Origin: Massilia sp. CFBP 13721
GTDB taxonomy: Bacteria > Pseudomonadota > Gammaproteobacteria > Burkholderiales > Burkholderiaceae_D
Length of the DNA: 64,000 bases
Direction of reading: 5' to 3'
Assembly (NCBI RefSeq): GCF_014842025.1
Contig: NZ_JACYUY010000005.1
Span: forward strand, 62,001 to 126,000
Shown: piece after piece, positions 1 through 10,746 of the stretch
How positions within the stretch are numbered: the first letter of the stretch is position 1
Layout of the letters: each line of letters starts with the position of its first letter
The notes under the pieces: generated by a model
What the model was told of the DNA's origin: nothing
Seen by the model: the letters and a program-made list of their open reading frames with translations, nothing else
Databases searched by the model: none
Position numbers and translations under genes: made by a program

Positions 1-1266
1 TTCGCGGAAATGCTTTTCCAGGTAACGCTTGTACGGCTCGGTAATGCCGTCGAGCGCATTGCCGTGGATGACGATGATCGGCGGGTTCTGGCCACCCTGG
101 TGGGCGTAGCGCATTTTCGGACGGGACGTGCCCTTGCGCTTCGGTTCCTGCTTCTCGACCGCTTCCTGCAGCGCACGCGTCAGGCGCGGCGTCGACAGGT
201 TGGCCGTCGCCGCGGCATAGGCCGTGTCGACCGAAGCCATCAATTGCTTGATGCCGGTGCCCTTCAGCGCGGAAATGAAGCGCGTTTCGGCAAAGCCAAG
301 GAAGTCGAGCTTGCGGTCCATGGTGTTCTTGACCTCGTCGCGCTGGTCGCTGGTCAAGCCATCCCACTTGTTGACGGCGACGACCAGGGCGCGCCCCGAT
401 TCGAGGATGAAGCCGGCGATGTGGGCATCCTGCTCGGAAATATCCTGCTGGGCATCGAGCATCAGCACGACCACGTTCGCCTCCGACACCGACTGCAGGG
501 TTTTGACGACCGAGAACTTCTCGATCGCTTCGAACACCTTGCCGCGGCGGCGGATACCGGCCGTGTCGATCAGCGTGTATTGCTTGCCGTCGCGCTCGAA
601 CGGGACTTCGATCGAGTCGCGCGTGGTGCCCGGCATGTCGAAGGCGATGACGCGCTGCTCGCCGACCAGGGTGTTGATCAGGGTCGACTTGCCGACGTTG
701 GGACGGCCGACCAGGGCGATCTTGACGCCGTGGTCCTGGTTTTCCAGCTCTTCTTCCTCGTGCGGACGCGAAGCGAAGGCCTGGTCGAGCGCCTCGACCA
801 CGAGGTCGGTCACGCCGTCGCCGTGGGCGGCGGAAATGACATACGGGTCGCCCATGCCCAGTTCATAGAACTCGGCGGTGACGGAGGTGTACTTCATGCC
901 TTCCGACTTGTTCACCACGAGCATGACCTGGCGGCCCGACTTGCGCAGGAAGTCGGTGATGGTCTTGTCGTGCGGCGTCAAGCCCTGGCGGCCGTCGACG
1001 ATGAAGATCACGACGTCGGCTTCCGCCACCGCCTGCTTCGTCTGCAGCGCCATCTCGTGCATGATGCCTTCCTTGGCCACCGGCTCGAAACCGCCGGTGT
1101 CGATCACCAGGAACGGCCGCTCGCCGATGCGCCCTTCGCCGTAGTGGCGGTCGCGCGTCAGGCCAGGGAGGTCGGCCACCAACGCGTCGCGCGAACGGGT
1201 CAGGCGGTTGAATAGGGTCGACTTCCCGACGTTCGGGCGACCAACGAGTGCAATTACCGGCTTCAT
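1..1266 (-). CDS. der: Ribosome-assembly GTPase Der (EngA), 3' end cut by the window
   Basis: Two tandem GTPase domains are readable on the minus strand. The start [17 protein letters not shown] carries the first P-loop (K15), and a second GRPNVGKST lies near residue 193. Each is followed by a DTGG or DTAG switch motif, and each domain has an N-K-x-D-type guanine motif (NKS in the first, NKWD in the second). A KH-like region follows to the window edge. About 422 codons are visible, so roughly the last 25 residues of a normal Der lie outside. Der binds the 50S subunit and is essential for its maturation. The gene starts 8 bp after the bamB stop, the usual bamB-der order, so it is probably co-transcribed from the hisS-yfgM-bamB side. 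Confidence 0.97.
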   Translation of the reverse strand, partial: MKPVIALVGRPNVGKSTLFNRLTRSRDALVADLPGLTRDRHYGEGRIGERPFLVIDTGGFEPVAKEGIMHEMALQTKQAVAEADVVIFIVDGRQGLTPHDKTITDFLRKSGRQVMLVVNKSEGMKYTSVTAEFYELGMGDPYVISAAHGDGVTDLVVEALDQAFASRPHEEEELENQDHGVKIALVGRPNVGKSTLINTLVGEQRVIAFDMPGTTRDSIEVPFERDGKQYTLIDTAGIRRRGKVFEAIEKFSVVKTLQSVSEANVVVLMLDAQQDISEQDAHIAGFILESGRALVVAVNKWDGLTSDQRDEVKNTMDRKLDFLGFAETRFISALKGTGIKQLMASVDTAYAAATANLSTPRLTRALQEAVEKQEPKRKGTSRPKMRYAHQGGQNPPIIVIHGNALDGITEPYKRYLEKHFRE

Positions 1267-1274
1267 GTTTTATT

Positions 1275-2429
1275 CTATTCGACCGCGATGGCGGTCACAG
1301 TTCCATTTTGTGTTTGAAAAATCAGGTTCGATCCGGCAACCAGAGGCGTGCCGCTGATGGCGCTGCCATCGGTGGCGGCGCGCGCGAGGAAACTGCCGTC
1401 CTCGCGCGAGAGGAAATGCACGTAGCCTTGATAGTCGCCGACGGCAACGGCGCGGCCGTACGAGACCGGCGTCGACAGGCCGCGGAAGGCGAGCTTGTCG
1501 TTGGTCCAGGCGCTGGCGCCGCCGTCGCGGTTGAAGGCGTTCAGGGCGCCCTTGTCGTCGGCGGCGAAGACGAAGCGCTGGTCGACCGCCACGCCGACCG
1601 TCGAGGACAGGTCGCGCGTCCAGCGCGGCGAGCCGCTGGCCACGTCGTAGCAGGCGACGCGGCCCTGGTAGGCCACGGCGCAGACGTCGGACTCGAAAAT
1701 CGTCGGCATGCCGCCGAGGTCGGTCACGCGCTCGAGTTCGGTCGCGCCGCGCGCGGTGCCGACTTCGACTTCCCAGCGCGGGGCGCCGGTGGCCATCAGG
1801 AAGGCGCCGAGCTTGCCGGCAGGCTGGGCGACGATCACGTCCTTGTCGTAGACTGCCAAGCCCGGCGCCGTGCGCAGGGTGAGTGCCGGCGCGGTGCGCT
1901 GCACGGTCCACTTCTTCTGGCCGGTGGTGGCGTCGATGCCGACGATGCGGTTGTCGATCGAGCGCGCCACGACGATGCCCTGTCCCACTGCCGGTGCGGA
2001 CAGGATCTCGCTCGACAGCTGGGTCTTCCACAGCGCCTTGCCGTCCATGTCGAAGGCCATCAGGACGCCATCGCTGGCGCCGACGACGATCACATTGCCG
2101 TCGGTACCGACGCCGGCGGTCAGGTCGGCGCCGGCCTTGATGCGCCACAGCTGGCGGCCGTCCGCCGCTTCGACGCGCGCGATGCTGCCGTCGGCGCCGG
2201 CGACGACCACCGTGTTACCGGCCAGCGCAGGCGAAAACTGGTAGCCGCGCGCCTTGCCGAGATCAAGTTTCCAGGCGGTTCGTACCGCCATCGTGCCTTT
2301 CAGTTCGACGAGCTTGGCCGGTTCGGCGCTCTTGTTTTTCGATGCAAACGGATTGAGCGAGCTCAAGGTCGAGCAGCCCGTCATCAGGGCCAGGACACCG
2401 ACACCTACCAGCTTACGGGTAATACGCAT
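1275..2429 (-). CDS. bamB: Outer-membrane assembly lipoprotein BamB
   Basis: This 384-residue protein has a lipoprotein signal, MRITRKLVGVGVLALMTGC, with the lipidated Cys at residue 19. After it come repeated beta-propeller blades with recurring tryptophan/glycine patterns of the PQQ-repeat type, such as GRQLWRIKAG, GKALWKTQL and GQKKWTVQ. BamB is the propeller subunit of the BAM complex that inserts beta-barrel proteins in the outer membrane. The start at 2429 was chosen because it places the signal peptide at the N-terminus; an upstream in-frame start would add a hydrophilic dozen residues before it. It sits between the yfgM-like gene and der, the conserved order. Confidence 0.96.
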   Translation of the reverse strand: MRITRKLVGVGVLALMTGCSTLSSLNPFASKNKSAEPAKLVELKGTMAVRTAWKLDLGKARGYQFSPALAGNTVVVAGADGSIARVEAADGRQLWRIKAGADLTAGVGTDGNVIVVGASDGVLMAFDMDGKALWKTQLSSEILSAPAVGQGIVVARSIDNRIVGIDATTGQKKWTVQRTAPALTLRTAPGLAVYDKDVIVAQPAGKLGAFLMATGAPRWEVEVGTARGATELERVTDLGGMPTIFESDVCAVAYQGRVACYDVASGSPRWTRDLSSTVGVAVDQRFVFAADDKGALNAFNRDGGASAWTNDKLAFRGLSTPVSYGRAVAVGDYQGYVHFLSREDGSFLARAATDGSAISGTPLVAGSNLIFQTQNGTVTAIAVE

Positions 2430-2466
2430 TTTTCTTGTACCTTGTTCTGATTCGTAGAGAGGCAAA

Positions 2467-2496
2467 GCCCACGCCCACCTTGCGGCGAGCGTGGGC
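2467..2496. other. Hairpin between the yfgM-like gene and bamB
   Basis: An 8-bp perfect stem (GCCCACGC with GCGTGGGC) with a 14-nt loop lies between the two genes. On the minus strand it is followed only by TTTG, so it is a weak terminator or processing site at best. Confidence 0.4.
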
Positions 2497-2514
2497 CATC
2501 ACAATATGAACAGC

Positions 2515-3168
2515 TTAAGCCGCTTTCGGTGCCGCTGGCGCAGTGCCGCCGATGGCTTCGAGCTTGATGCGCACCAGCTGGCTGCCCGGATGCTTCGGCC
2601 CCATGGCGGTCAGCGCGGCGACGTAGGCGGCGCGGGCGTCGGCGATCTTGTTCTGCGCGACCAGCACGTCGCCCTTGCGGTCCGACACTTCGGCGCTGAA
2701 CTGCGGCAAGAATTTCTCGTTCAGCAGTTTCATGGCGCCATCGAAATTCTTTTCGTCGAGCAGCACACCGGCCAGGCGCAGGCGCGCCACCGACTGGTAT
2801 TCGTCGTCGCCGTTGTCGAGCACCCATTGCAGCTGGGCTTTCGTGGTTTTCAGGTCGTTGGTCTCGAACGCGGTCTTGGCCGCCGCCAGCGCGCTCATCT
2901 GCGCGTAGGCGGTGCGCTTGTACTTCGACTGGATGTCGGCAGCGATACGCTGGCTCTTGGCATTGTCCTTGGCGGTGACGGCATCGGTCAGCTCGTCGTA
3001 CAGGGCCGACGCTTCGACCGACTGCTTGCGGGTGTGCGAATTCCAGAAGTTGTAGGCAGCAAAGGAGCCGAGGGCGAGGATCAGCACCCAGGTGATCAGG
3101 TTGCCGTACTTCGACCAGAAAGCTTTGAAGGAAGCAATCTGTTCTTGTTCTTCGAGGTCGTATGCCAT
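2515..3168 (-). CDS. YfgM/AncA-like membrane-anchored TPR protein
   Basis: The 217-residue protein has a cytoplasmic acidic N-terminus (MAYDLEEQEQIASFKAFW), one membrane helix at about residues 23-42 (LITWVLILALGSFAAYNFW) and a periplasmic alpha-helical TPR-like domain ending in a short Ala-rich tail. Length, topology and position between hisS and bamB match the YfgM family (UPF0070), an ancillary factor of the SecYEG translocon that interacts with periplasmic chaperones in E. coli. The function here is inferred from family and synteny. The gene starts 55 bp after the hisS stop and precedes bamB. Confidence 0.9.
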   Translation of the reverse strand: MAYDLEEQEQIASFKAFWSKYGNLITWVLILALGSFAAYNFWNSHTRKQSVEASALYDELTDAVTAKDNAKSQRIAADIQSKYKRTAYAQMSALAAAKTAFETNDLKTTKAQLQWVLDNGDDEYQSVARLRLAGVLLDEKNFDGAMKLLNEKFLPQFSAEVSDRKGDVLVAQNKIADARAAYVAALTAMGPKHPGSQLVRIKLEAIGGTAPAAPKAA

Positions 3169-3223
3169 GTCGTCTAGTGATTCTAGTTATAAAAGGGGGT
3201 TATTCAGTAATACTACGCATGAA

Positions 3224-4561
3224 TTAAGGATGGTAATGCACGTGCTCGTGGTCGTGATCATGGTCGCCGACGATGGCGTCGACGATGTGGTCGACGACGG
3301 CGTCGAAAGCGACGCTGGCCTGCTGCTGCTCGCCGGACTCGCCGCGCAACGACTTAATTGCGGCCACATTATTTGCCACTTCGTCTTCGCCCATGATCAC
3401 AGCGAACGACGCCCCGCTGCCGTCGGCCTTTTTCATCTGGCTCTTGAAGCTGCCGGCACCCGTTGGCGTAGCGCAATGTAACACAACGTCCAGGCCGGCA
3501 TCACGCAGGCGTTCGGCCAGGATGAAGGCTTGCACTTGCGCTTCTTCGCCCTGATGCACCATGTAGACGTCGCACTGGCTCGGCTGCGCCGGCTCGCCCA
3601 GGCCCTTCATCAGCTCGATGATGCGCTCGATGCCCATCGCGAAACCGACGCCCGGCGTGGCCTTGCCGCCGAAGGTTTCGATCAGCGGATCGTAGCGGCC
3701 GCCCGCGCAGATGGTGCCTTGCGAACCGAGTTCTTCGGTGACCCATTCGAACACGGTGCGGTTGTAGTAATCGAGGCCGCGCACCAGGCGCGGGTTCACC
3801 GTGTATTGCACGTTGTTGCGGTCCAGCAGGCGCTTGACGCCGTTGAAGTGCGCCAGCGATTCTTCGCCCAGGTAGGACAGAAGTTGCGGCGCGCCGTTCA
3901 CCATCTCCTGCATGGTCGGGTTCTTGGTGTCGAGGATGCGCAGCGGATTGCTGTGCAGGCGGCGCTGCGCTTCGGCGTCGAGGATCCCGGCGTGCGATTC
4001 GAAGTAGGCGATCAGGTCGGCGCGGTGGCGCAGGCGCTCCTCGGCATTGCCGATCGAGTTCAGTTCCAGGCGCACGTTCTGCAGGCCGAGGTCGTCCCAC
4101 AGGCGGCGGCACAGCATGATCAGTTCGGCGTCGATGTCCGGGCCGGCAAAGCCGACCGCTTCCGCGCCGAACTGGAAGAACTGGCGATAGCGGCCGCGCT
4201 GGGGACGCTCGTGGCGGAACATCGGGCCCTTGTACCAGAGGCGCTTCGGACCGTCGTACACCATGTTGTGCTCGAGCACCGCGCGCACCACGCCGGCCGT
4301 GCCTTCAGGACGCAGGGTCAGTTCGTCGCCGTTCATCGAATCGGTGAAGGAATACATTTCCTTCTCGACGATGTCGGTCACGGCGCCAATCGCCCGCTTG
4401 AACAGGCCGGTTTCCTCGACAATGGGGGTGACGATCTTCTGGTAGCCGTAGCTTTTCAGGATCGTTTCGGCGGTGTTTTCGAACAGCTCCCACAGCGGTG
4501 CGTCGGCGGGGAGGATGTCGTTCATGCCTTTGATGGCGACGATTTTTTCTGGTTTGGACAT
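3224..4561 (-). CDS. hisS: Histidyl-tRNA synthetase with His-rich C-terminal tail
   Basis: This class II synthetase of 445 residues charges tRNA-His. Motif 2 (around [15 protein letters not shown]), the histidine-binding loop [15 protein letters not shown] and motif 3 ([12 protein letters not shown]) are all visible, followed by the anticodon-binding domain. The enzyme ends in an added tail, [14 protein letters not shown], with six histidines in thirteen residues after the normal domain end. The reading frame is intact through the tail to a TAA stop. The tail may bind divalent metal, but this is inference. The gene lies between ispG and the yfgM-like gene; an inverted pair of repeat units separates it from ispG. 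Confidence 0.97.
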   Translation of the reverse strand: MSKPEKIVAIKGMNDILPADAPLWELFENTAETILKSYGYQKIVTPIVEETGLFKRAIGAVTDIVEKEMYSFTDSMNGDELTLRPEGTAGVVRAVLEHNMVYDGPKRLWYKGPMFRHERPQRGRYRQFFQFGAEAVGFAGPDIDAELIMLCRRLWDDLGLQNVRLELNSIGNAEERLRHRADLIAYFESHAGILDAEAQRRLHSNPLRILDTKNPTMQEMVNGAPQLLSYLGEESLAHFNGVKRLLDRNNVQYTVNPRLVRGLDYYNRTVFEWVTEELGSQGTICAGGRYDPLIETFGGKATPGVGFAMGIERIIELMKGLGEPAQPSQCDVYMVHQGEEAQVQAFILAERLRDAGLDVVLHCATPTGAGSFKSQMKKADGSGASFAVIMGEDEVANNVAAIKSLRGESGEQQQASVAFDAVVDHIVDAIVGDHDHDHEHVHYHP

Positions 4562-4578
4562 TGTCAGCTTCTTCTATT

Positions 4579-4673
4579 CGTAGGGTGGAGTCCTGACTCC
4601 ACGCGGTACGGTATTCGATCGGCGGTGCGGTATGCAAGCTCAGCAACGCGTGGAGTCAGGACTCCACCCTACG
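4579..4673. repeat. Inverted pair of intergenic palindromic repeats
   Basis: Two 27-bp units (4579-4605 and 4647-4673) are perfect inverse copies of each other, and each is itself a near-palindrome starting CGTAGGGTGGAG and ending CCACGCG. They lie between ispG and hisS and could form a large hairpin or two small ones. They belong to the family seen at about thirteen sites in this window. Confidence 0.9.
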
Positions 4674-4674
4674 A

Positions 4675-5976
4675 TTAACTTTGTGCGGCTTCCGTAGCCA
4701 GCTCGGCGCGCCCGTAATTCTTCTTCACGTATTCCAGAACAATGTTTTGGAACTCATCCACGATCCGCTCGCCGCGCAAGGTCGCCACTTTCTGGCCATC
4801 GACGAACACCGGCGCCGCCGGCGATTCACCGGTACCCGGCAAACTGATGCCGATGTTCGCGTGCTTCGATTCGCCCGGACCATTCACGATACAGCCCATC
4901 ACGGCGACGTTCATCGCTTCCACGCCCGGATACGACTTCTTCCATTCCGGCATCGAATCGCGCAGGAAGGTCTGGATGTTGTCGGCCAGTTCCTGGAACA
5001 CGGTCGAGGTGGTGCGGCCGCAACCCGGGCAGGCGATCACCATCGGCGTGAACTTGCGCAGGCCCATGGTTTGCAGGATTTCCTGCGAGACCACGACCTC
5101 TTTCGTGCGGTCGCCGCCCGGCTCCGGCGTCAGCGAGACGCGGATGGTGTCGCCGATGCCTTCCTGCAGCAGCACCGACAAGGCCGCGGTCGAGGCAACG
5201 ATGCCCTTGCTGCCCATGCCGGCTTCGGTGAGACCGAGGTGCAGCGGGTAGTCGCAACGACGCGCCAGTTCGCGGTAGACCGCGATCAGGTCCTGCACCG
5301 CCGACACCTTGCACGACAGGATGATCTTGTCGCGCGCCAGGCCCACTTCTTCGGCGCGCACGGCGTTCTCGATGGCCGAGGTGATCAGCGCCTCGTACAT
5401 CACCGCTTGCGCGCTGAACGGATTCGCGCGCGCGGCGTTCTCGTCCATGATGCGCGCCAGCAGCGACTGGTCGAGGCTGCCCCAGTTGACGCCGATGCGC
5501 ACCGGCTTGTCGTGCTTGATGGCGACTTCGATCATCTGCGCGAACTGGGTGTCGCGCTTGGCGCCCTGCCCCACGTTGCCCGGATTGATGCGGTATTTCG
5601 ACAGCGCGGCGGCGCACTCGGGAAAGTCGCGCAGCAGGATGTGGCCGTTGTAGTGGAAGTCGCCGACCAGCGGCACGTCCACTTCCATGCGGTCGAGCTG
5701 TTCGCGGATCGCCGGCACGGCGGCGGCCGCTTCCGGCTTGTCGACGGTGAGGCGCACCATTTCGGAGCCGGCGCGCGCCAGCTCCTTGATCTGGATGGCG
5801 GTGCCGATCACGTCGGCGGTGTCGGTGTTGGTCATCGACTGCACCACCACCGGGGCATCGCCGCCGATCCAGACCTTGCGTTCGCCATGCTGGACCAGCA
5901 CGCGGCGGCTTGCGCGGCGCGCCATCGGGCCCGAAGGAATTGGCAGGTTCGTAGAAGTCATTCGTTGTTCGTCCAT
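4675..5976 (-). CDS. ispG: 4-hydroxy-3-methylbut-2-en-1-yl diphosphate synthase
   Basis: IspG makes HMBPP from methylerythritol cyclodiphosphate in the MEP isoprenoid pathway using a [4Fe-4S] cluster. The 433-residue product has the N-terminal TIM-barrel start ([14 protein letters not shown]) and the C-terminal cluster ligands in [10 protein letters not shown] and in [10 protein letters not shown]. The start at 5976 is the longest; an ATG at 5961 (MTSTNLPIP) is equally possible because neither has a strong ribosome-binding site. It lies between rodZ and hisS as in many proteobacteria. Confidence 0.97.
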   Translation of the reverse strand: MDEQRMTSTNLPIPSGPMARRASRRVLVQHGERKVWIGGDAPVVVQSMTNTDTADVIGTAIQIKELARAGSEMVRLTVDKPEAAAAVPAIREQLDRMEVDVPLVGDFHYNGHILLRDFPECAAALSKYRINPGNVGQGAKRDTQFAQMIEVAIKHDKPVRIGVNWGSLDQSLLARIMDENAARANPFSAQAVMYEALITSAIENAVRAEEVGLARDKIILSCKVSAVQDLIAVYRELARRCDYPLHLGLTEAGMGSKGIVASTAALSVLLQEGIGDTIRVSLTPEPGGDRTKEVVVSQEILQTMGLRKFTPMVIACPGCGRTTSTVFQELADNIQTFLRDSMPEWKKSYPGVEAMNVAVMGCIVNGPGESKHANIGISLPGTGESPAAPVFVDGQKVATLRGERIVDEFQNIVLEYVKKNYGRAELATEAAQS

Positions 5977-6022
5977 CGTTCGCCCCGCACACGGCCGGGG
6001 TCGTGCATTATTTGATCCGCAG

Positions 6023-7036
6023 TTATTTCAACGTTATGCGGGAAATCGTCTTGCCCGGCACCGGCGGCAGCGCCACGGCGGCGCCGCGCAGCGTGGCGGA
6101 AACGCCGGTCGGGTTGCCGACCACCAGGGTTGCCGTACCCGGCACTTCGATCGTCTCGGTGCTGCCCGCGCGCACCAGGCGCGAAATCAGGGCCTTGCCG
6201 CCTTGCGGGCGGACTTCGATCCAGGAATCCTCGCGCACGTTCAGCACCAGGATGTTGGCGCCGGCCGCTGCGGGAACAGCCACACCAGCAGGAGCGACGG
6301 GCGTTGCGGGCGCCGGCGCGACCGTGGTCGCGGTCACGGTGGCTTGGGTGGCGGTGTTCGCGGGCGCCGGCGGGGTCTGGGCAGCCGGGGCCGGTGTCGT
6401 CGTTCCCGCGGCCGGCGCGGCGGCGCCATCGGCCGGGGCCGGCACCGAGATCAGTGGCACGCTCGGGTTGTGCGCGGTATCGGCGGCCGGCACGTTGCTG
6501 GTGGTCGTCTCGAACGGCGCGTTCAGGACGGCGTCGCCGCCGGCCGGCGCCGTCGTGCTGCCGGGCAGCGAAACCAGGCCGAAATGCCAGGCCGCGAAGC
6601 CGGCCGCGGCCACGACCACGACGCCGGCGATCCAGGCCAGCGGCGCGCCCGAGCGCTTGCCGTGGGTCGGATAGCGCGAGTGCGAAAACAGGGTTCCGCG
6701 CGAGCTCGGCAGATCGCGCCGCACGCCGCTCGATTCGACCGGCACCGGCGTGTCCATCGGGATCATGGCCACCAGCGGTGCCGGGTCGAGACGCAGGATC
6801 TTGGCGTAAGCGCGGACAAAACCGCGCGTCACGGCGGGACTCGGCAGGGCCGCATAGTCGCCCGCTTCGATCGCCACCACCTGGCGCACGGCCAGCTTGA
6901 GCTGCTCGGCCACCTGCTCGACGGTCCAGCCCATTGCTTCGCGCTGGGCTGCCAGGGTCGCGCCCGGGTGGCTGTGGTGTTGGTTCGAAGTGGCGCTTTG
7001 TTCCGTGCGCTCTGAAGTCATTGTCGTCTCACTCAT
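6023..7036 (-). CDS. rodZ: RodZ-type cell-shape protein (helix-turn-helix plus DUF4115)
   Basis: RodZ links the MreB cytoskeleton to the membrane. The 337-residue protein has an N-terminal HTH_25 domain at about 25-90 ([19 protein letters not shown]), a single membrane helix at about 132-152, a long Ala/Pro/Thr linker at about 200-260 and a C-terminal beta-rich DUF4115 domain ([13 protein letters not shown]). The start overlaps the pilW stop by 8 bp; an in-frame ATG at 7021 would avoid the overlap. Its order after pilW and before ispG matches other Burkholderiales. Confidence 0.92.
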   Translation of the reverse strand: MSETTMTSERTEQSATSNQHHSHPGATLAAQREAMGWTVEQVAEQLKLAVRQVVAIEAGDYAALPSPAVTRGFVRAYAKILRLDPAPLVAMIPMDTPVPVESSGVRRDLPSSRGTLFSHSRYPTHGKRSGAPLAWIAGVVVVAAAGFAAWHFGLVSLPGSTTAPAGGDAVLNAPFETTTSNVPAADTAHNPSVPLISVPAPADGAAAPAAGTTTPAPAAQTPPAPANTATQATVTATTVAPAPATPVAPAGVAVPAAAGANILVLNVREDSWIEVRPQGGKALISRLVRAGSTETIEVPGTATLVVGNPTGVSATLRGAAVALPPVPGKTISRITLK

Positions 7037-7849
7037 CGAAAGCCCCGCGCTCGTACGCCAGGTATTCGGGCGAGCCCGGGAAGCGCCGCCGCAGCTGCGC
7101 TACCAGGCTGGCCTCCATCGAGCGATCGCCCAGTTTGCGCTGTACCCGCAGGGCGAGCCACAGCGCATCGGCGGACAGGTTGTCGAGCTTCGACACCTCT
7201 GTCAGGCGGTTAATGAAAAAACCGGCGCGGTTGAAATCGCGCCGCTCGAAATAGACCCGCGCCAGGCCGTTGGACACGGCCGGCAGTTCGGGGTTGTAGC
7301 GCAGTGCGTCGAGCAGGTAGCGCTCGGCCGCATCGATATTTTTGGTCTTCAAGCTACAGACGCCCGCATTCACGAGCGCGCTTACCGGGGTCTGGTAGGA
7401 CGGGTTGGTCAGCGCCGCATCGAACTGGCGGATGGCTTCGCCGGGGCGGTTGGCGGTCTGGCACAGGAAGGCGCCGTAATTGTTGGCCAGTTCCGGGTTG
7501 CGCGGCGCCAGGCGCAGCGCGTGACGGTAATTGTCGTCGGCCAGCGGCACCTGCCCCATCGCCGTGTAGATCAGCGCGCGCATGCCGTAGGCGTCGGCGT
7601 AGCCTGGATCGGCGGCGATCGCCTGCTTGATTTCGTCGAGGGCGATATCGTACTTGCCCTGCTGGTAGTAACCGACCGCCAACTGCAGGCGGATGTTGGC
7701 GCGCTTCTCGGCCACGGTCTGGTCGGACGCGGTTTTCAGTTCGGCGCTGCCGCTGGTGCCGCTGTTGCCCGTGGCGCAGGCCGTCAGCAAGCCCAGCGCG
7801 CATGCAGCCGCGCAGTAACTTGCAACGATCCTGCCTGCCACGGCCCGCT

Positions 7850-7853
<4 letters not shown>
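7029..7853 (-). CDS. pilW: Type IV pilus biogenesis lipoprotein PilW/PilF
   Basis: The 274-residue protein has a lipoprotein signal with lipobox LLTAC (Cys26). Behind it are about six TPR repeats, for example [27 protein letters not shown] and [19 protein letters not shown] helices. PilF/PilW is the outer-membrane pilotin needed for assembly of the PilQ secretin. Its start overlaps the rlmN stop by 4 bp (ATGA), and its own stop overlaps the rodZ start, so the three genes are translationally coupled. Confidence 0.92.
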
Positions 7854-9019
<1,166 letters not shown>

Positions 9020-9046
9020 GATTGTCCTGGATACTTGGGGATGATG

Positions 9047-9102
9047 CGCTAAAAATAATAATGCAAACCGCTCGCCGGGCCCGGGGCATGGGGCGAGCGG
9101 TT
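9047..9102 (-). terminator. Intrinsic terminator downstream of ndk
   Basis: An 11-bp perfect stem (AACCGCTCGCC, 9066-9076, with its complement at 9092-9102) is followed on the minus strand by a T-rich stretch, TGCATTATTATTTTTAG. It should end the ndk transcript before rlmN. Confidence 0.8.
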
Positions 9103-9131
9103 CTTACAACGTGAACCGGTTACTGCAGCGA

Positions 9132-9545
9132 TTACTTCAGTTCTGGGAAGAAGTAAGCGATTTCAACTTGTGCGGCTTCGACGGCGTCCGAACCGTGGAC
9201 GGCGTTGGCATCGATCGAATCGGCGAAGTCGGCGCGGATGGTGCCCTTCTCGGCCTTCTTCGGATCGGTCGCGCCCATCAGGTCGCGGTGTGCCAGGACG
9301 GCGTTTTCGCCTTCCAGGGCCTGGATCATGACTGGGCCGGAGACCATGAAGGTGACCAGGTCGTTGAAGAAGCCGCGCTCTTTGTGGGCGGCGTAGAAGC
9401 CTTCAGCCTGCTCGCGGGTCAGCTGGGTCATGCGGGCTGCAACGATCTTCAGGCCAGCTTGTTCGAAGCGGGTGTAGATTTGGCCGATGACGTTTTTTGC
9501 AACTGCGTCAGGTTTGATGATCGACAGGGTGCGTTCGATTGCCAT
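9132..9545 (-). CDS. ndk: Nucleoside diphosphate kinase
   Basis: Ndk passes the terminal phosphate of ATP to other nucleoside diphosphates through a phosphohistidine. The 137-residue product begins [15 protein letters not shown], and the catalytic histidine is His117 in NAVHGSDA. The start at 9545 follows GGAG with a 7-nt spacer; longer in-frame starts upstream lack family similarity. A terminator follows, so it is probably a single-gene unit upstream of the rlmN operon. Confidence 0.98.
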   Translation of the reverse strand: MAIERTLSIIKPDAVAKNVIGQIYTRFEQAGLKIVAARMTQLTREQAEGFYAAHKERGFFNDLVTFMVSGPVMIQALEGENAVLAHRDLMGATDPKKAEKGTIRADFADSIDANAVHGSDAVEAAQVEIAYFFPELK

Positions 9546-9811
9546 GTAAAAACTCCAATAAAAAGAAAGGTTTGGATCGAGAAGAAGTCGAGAAGAAGAG
9601 AACTCAATCAACCTTTGATTTTACCATACCTCGCCCCATATCGAGATTATTGCGGCGGCGACGGCCAAGGTGGTAGAGTGGCGGCGAAAAACCGCCTTGT
9701 CAATGCGGCGCTACCTTATGCGGACTCCCTTATGAATAGCTTAAGGCGAGTCGTCACGCGGCGGCGCCATGCTATTCTTGAGTGGAATATATTTACCAAC
9801 CCGGAGGCAAC

Positions 9812-10498
9812 ATGAATCCCATCCTGCAAAAGCAACCCGCTTACGACGTGGCTGTAGGCCAGGTCACGCGCAATAAAGTCCTGCGCAACACCTTCTGGCT
9901 GCTCGCGCTGTCGATGATCCCGACCGTGCTCGGCGCATACATCGGCGTGTCGATGCAATTGCCGATGCTCAGCGGCGGCATGGGCTTCGTCATCTTCCTG
10001 GCGGTCGCCTTCGGCTTCATGTTCGCGATCCAGAAGACCAAGGACTCCGCGGTCGGCGTCTTCGTGCTGCTCGGCTTCACCTTCTTCATGGGCCTGATGC
10101 TCACGCCGCTGCTGCGCCACACGCTCGGCTACAGCAACGGCGGCCAGCTGATCATGACCGCCTTCGGCGGCACCGCGGTCGTGTTCGCCGTGATGGCCAG
10201 CATCGCCACCACCACCAAGCGCGACTTCTCGGGCATGGGCAGCTGGCTGTTCGCCGGCGTGATCGTGCTGCTGCTGGCGGGCGTCGCCAACATCTTCCTG
10301 CAGATGTCGGCCCTGTCGATCGTGTTCTCGGTGCTGGCCATCGGTATCTTCTCGGCCTTTATCCTGTACGACGTGCAGCGCATCGTCAACGGCGGCGAAA
10401 CCAACTACATCACCGCGACCCTGGCGATCTACCTGGACGTGTACAACATCTTCAGCAACCTGCTGGCCCTGCTGGGCCTGGGCGGCGACCGCGACTAA
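9812..10498 (+). CDS. Bax inhibitor-1/YccA family membrane protein
   Basis: The 228-residue protein has seven hydrophobic segments from about residue 30 to the end, with charged residues only between helices. It fits the Bax inhibitor-1 (UPF0005/YccA) family, whose bacterial members include a pH-dependent calcium leak channel and an FtsH-interacting protein. The exact role here is unknown. The start follows GGAGG with a 5-nt spacer. It stands alone on the plus strand and is closed by an intrinsic terminator. Confidence 0.9.
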   Translation: MNPILQKQPAYDVAVGQVTRNKVLRNTFWLLALSMIPTVLGAYIGVSMQLPMLSGGMGFVIFLAVAFGFMFAIQKTKDSAVGVFVLLGFTFFMGLMLTPLLRHTLGYSNGGQLIMTAFGGTAVVFAVMASIATTTKRDFSGMGSWLFAGVIVLLLAGVANIFLQMSALSIVFSVLAIGIFSAFILYDVQRIVNGGETNYITATLAIYLDVYNIFSNLLALLGLGGDRD

Positions 10499-10519
10499 AA
10501 GCCTCAGACGCAATGAAAC

Positions 10520-10544
10520 AGCCGACCTGCGGGTCGGCTTTTTT
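10520..10544 (+). terminator. Intrinsic terminator of the Bax-inhibitor-like gene
   Basis: An 8-bp stem AGCCGACC/GGTCGGCT with a 4-nt loop is followed by six T residues, 21 bp after the stop codon. Confidence 0.92.
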
Positions 10545-10564
10545 GCGTCCGTGAACGATGCACA

Positions 10565-10740
10565 GACCCGTAAGGTGGGCGGCTATACCAGAGCGGACGC
10601 CTGCCCGCTGCTTCAATGCCGCCCACGCGTTCAACCACACTTTGAAACTTCGCGACGAATCACCGGACGGTTGACGCGTGGGCGGCGCACACGGCGCTGG
10701 TCTGCAAACTGAGCAGGTAGAGCCGCCCACCTTACGGGTC
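10565..10740. repeat. Compound nested inverted-repeat element, copy 1
   Basis: The outer arms are a perfect 20-bp inverted repeat (10565-10584 and 10721-10740, starting GACCCGTAAGGTGGGC). Inside are facing arms GCCGCCCACGCGTTCAA and TTGACGCGTGGGCGGC around 10618-10686. The same architecture recurs at 43835-44016, so this is a distinct long form of the short palindromic family. It fills most of the gap between the Bax-inhibitor-like gene and the hybrid kinase, which converge here. Confidence 0.88.
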
Positions 10741-10746
10741 CTAAGC

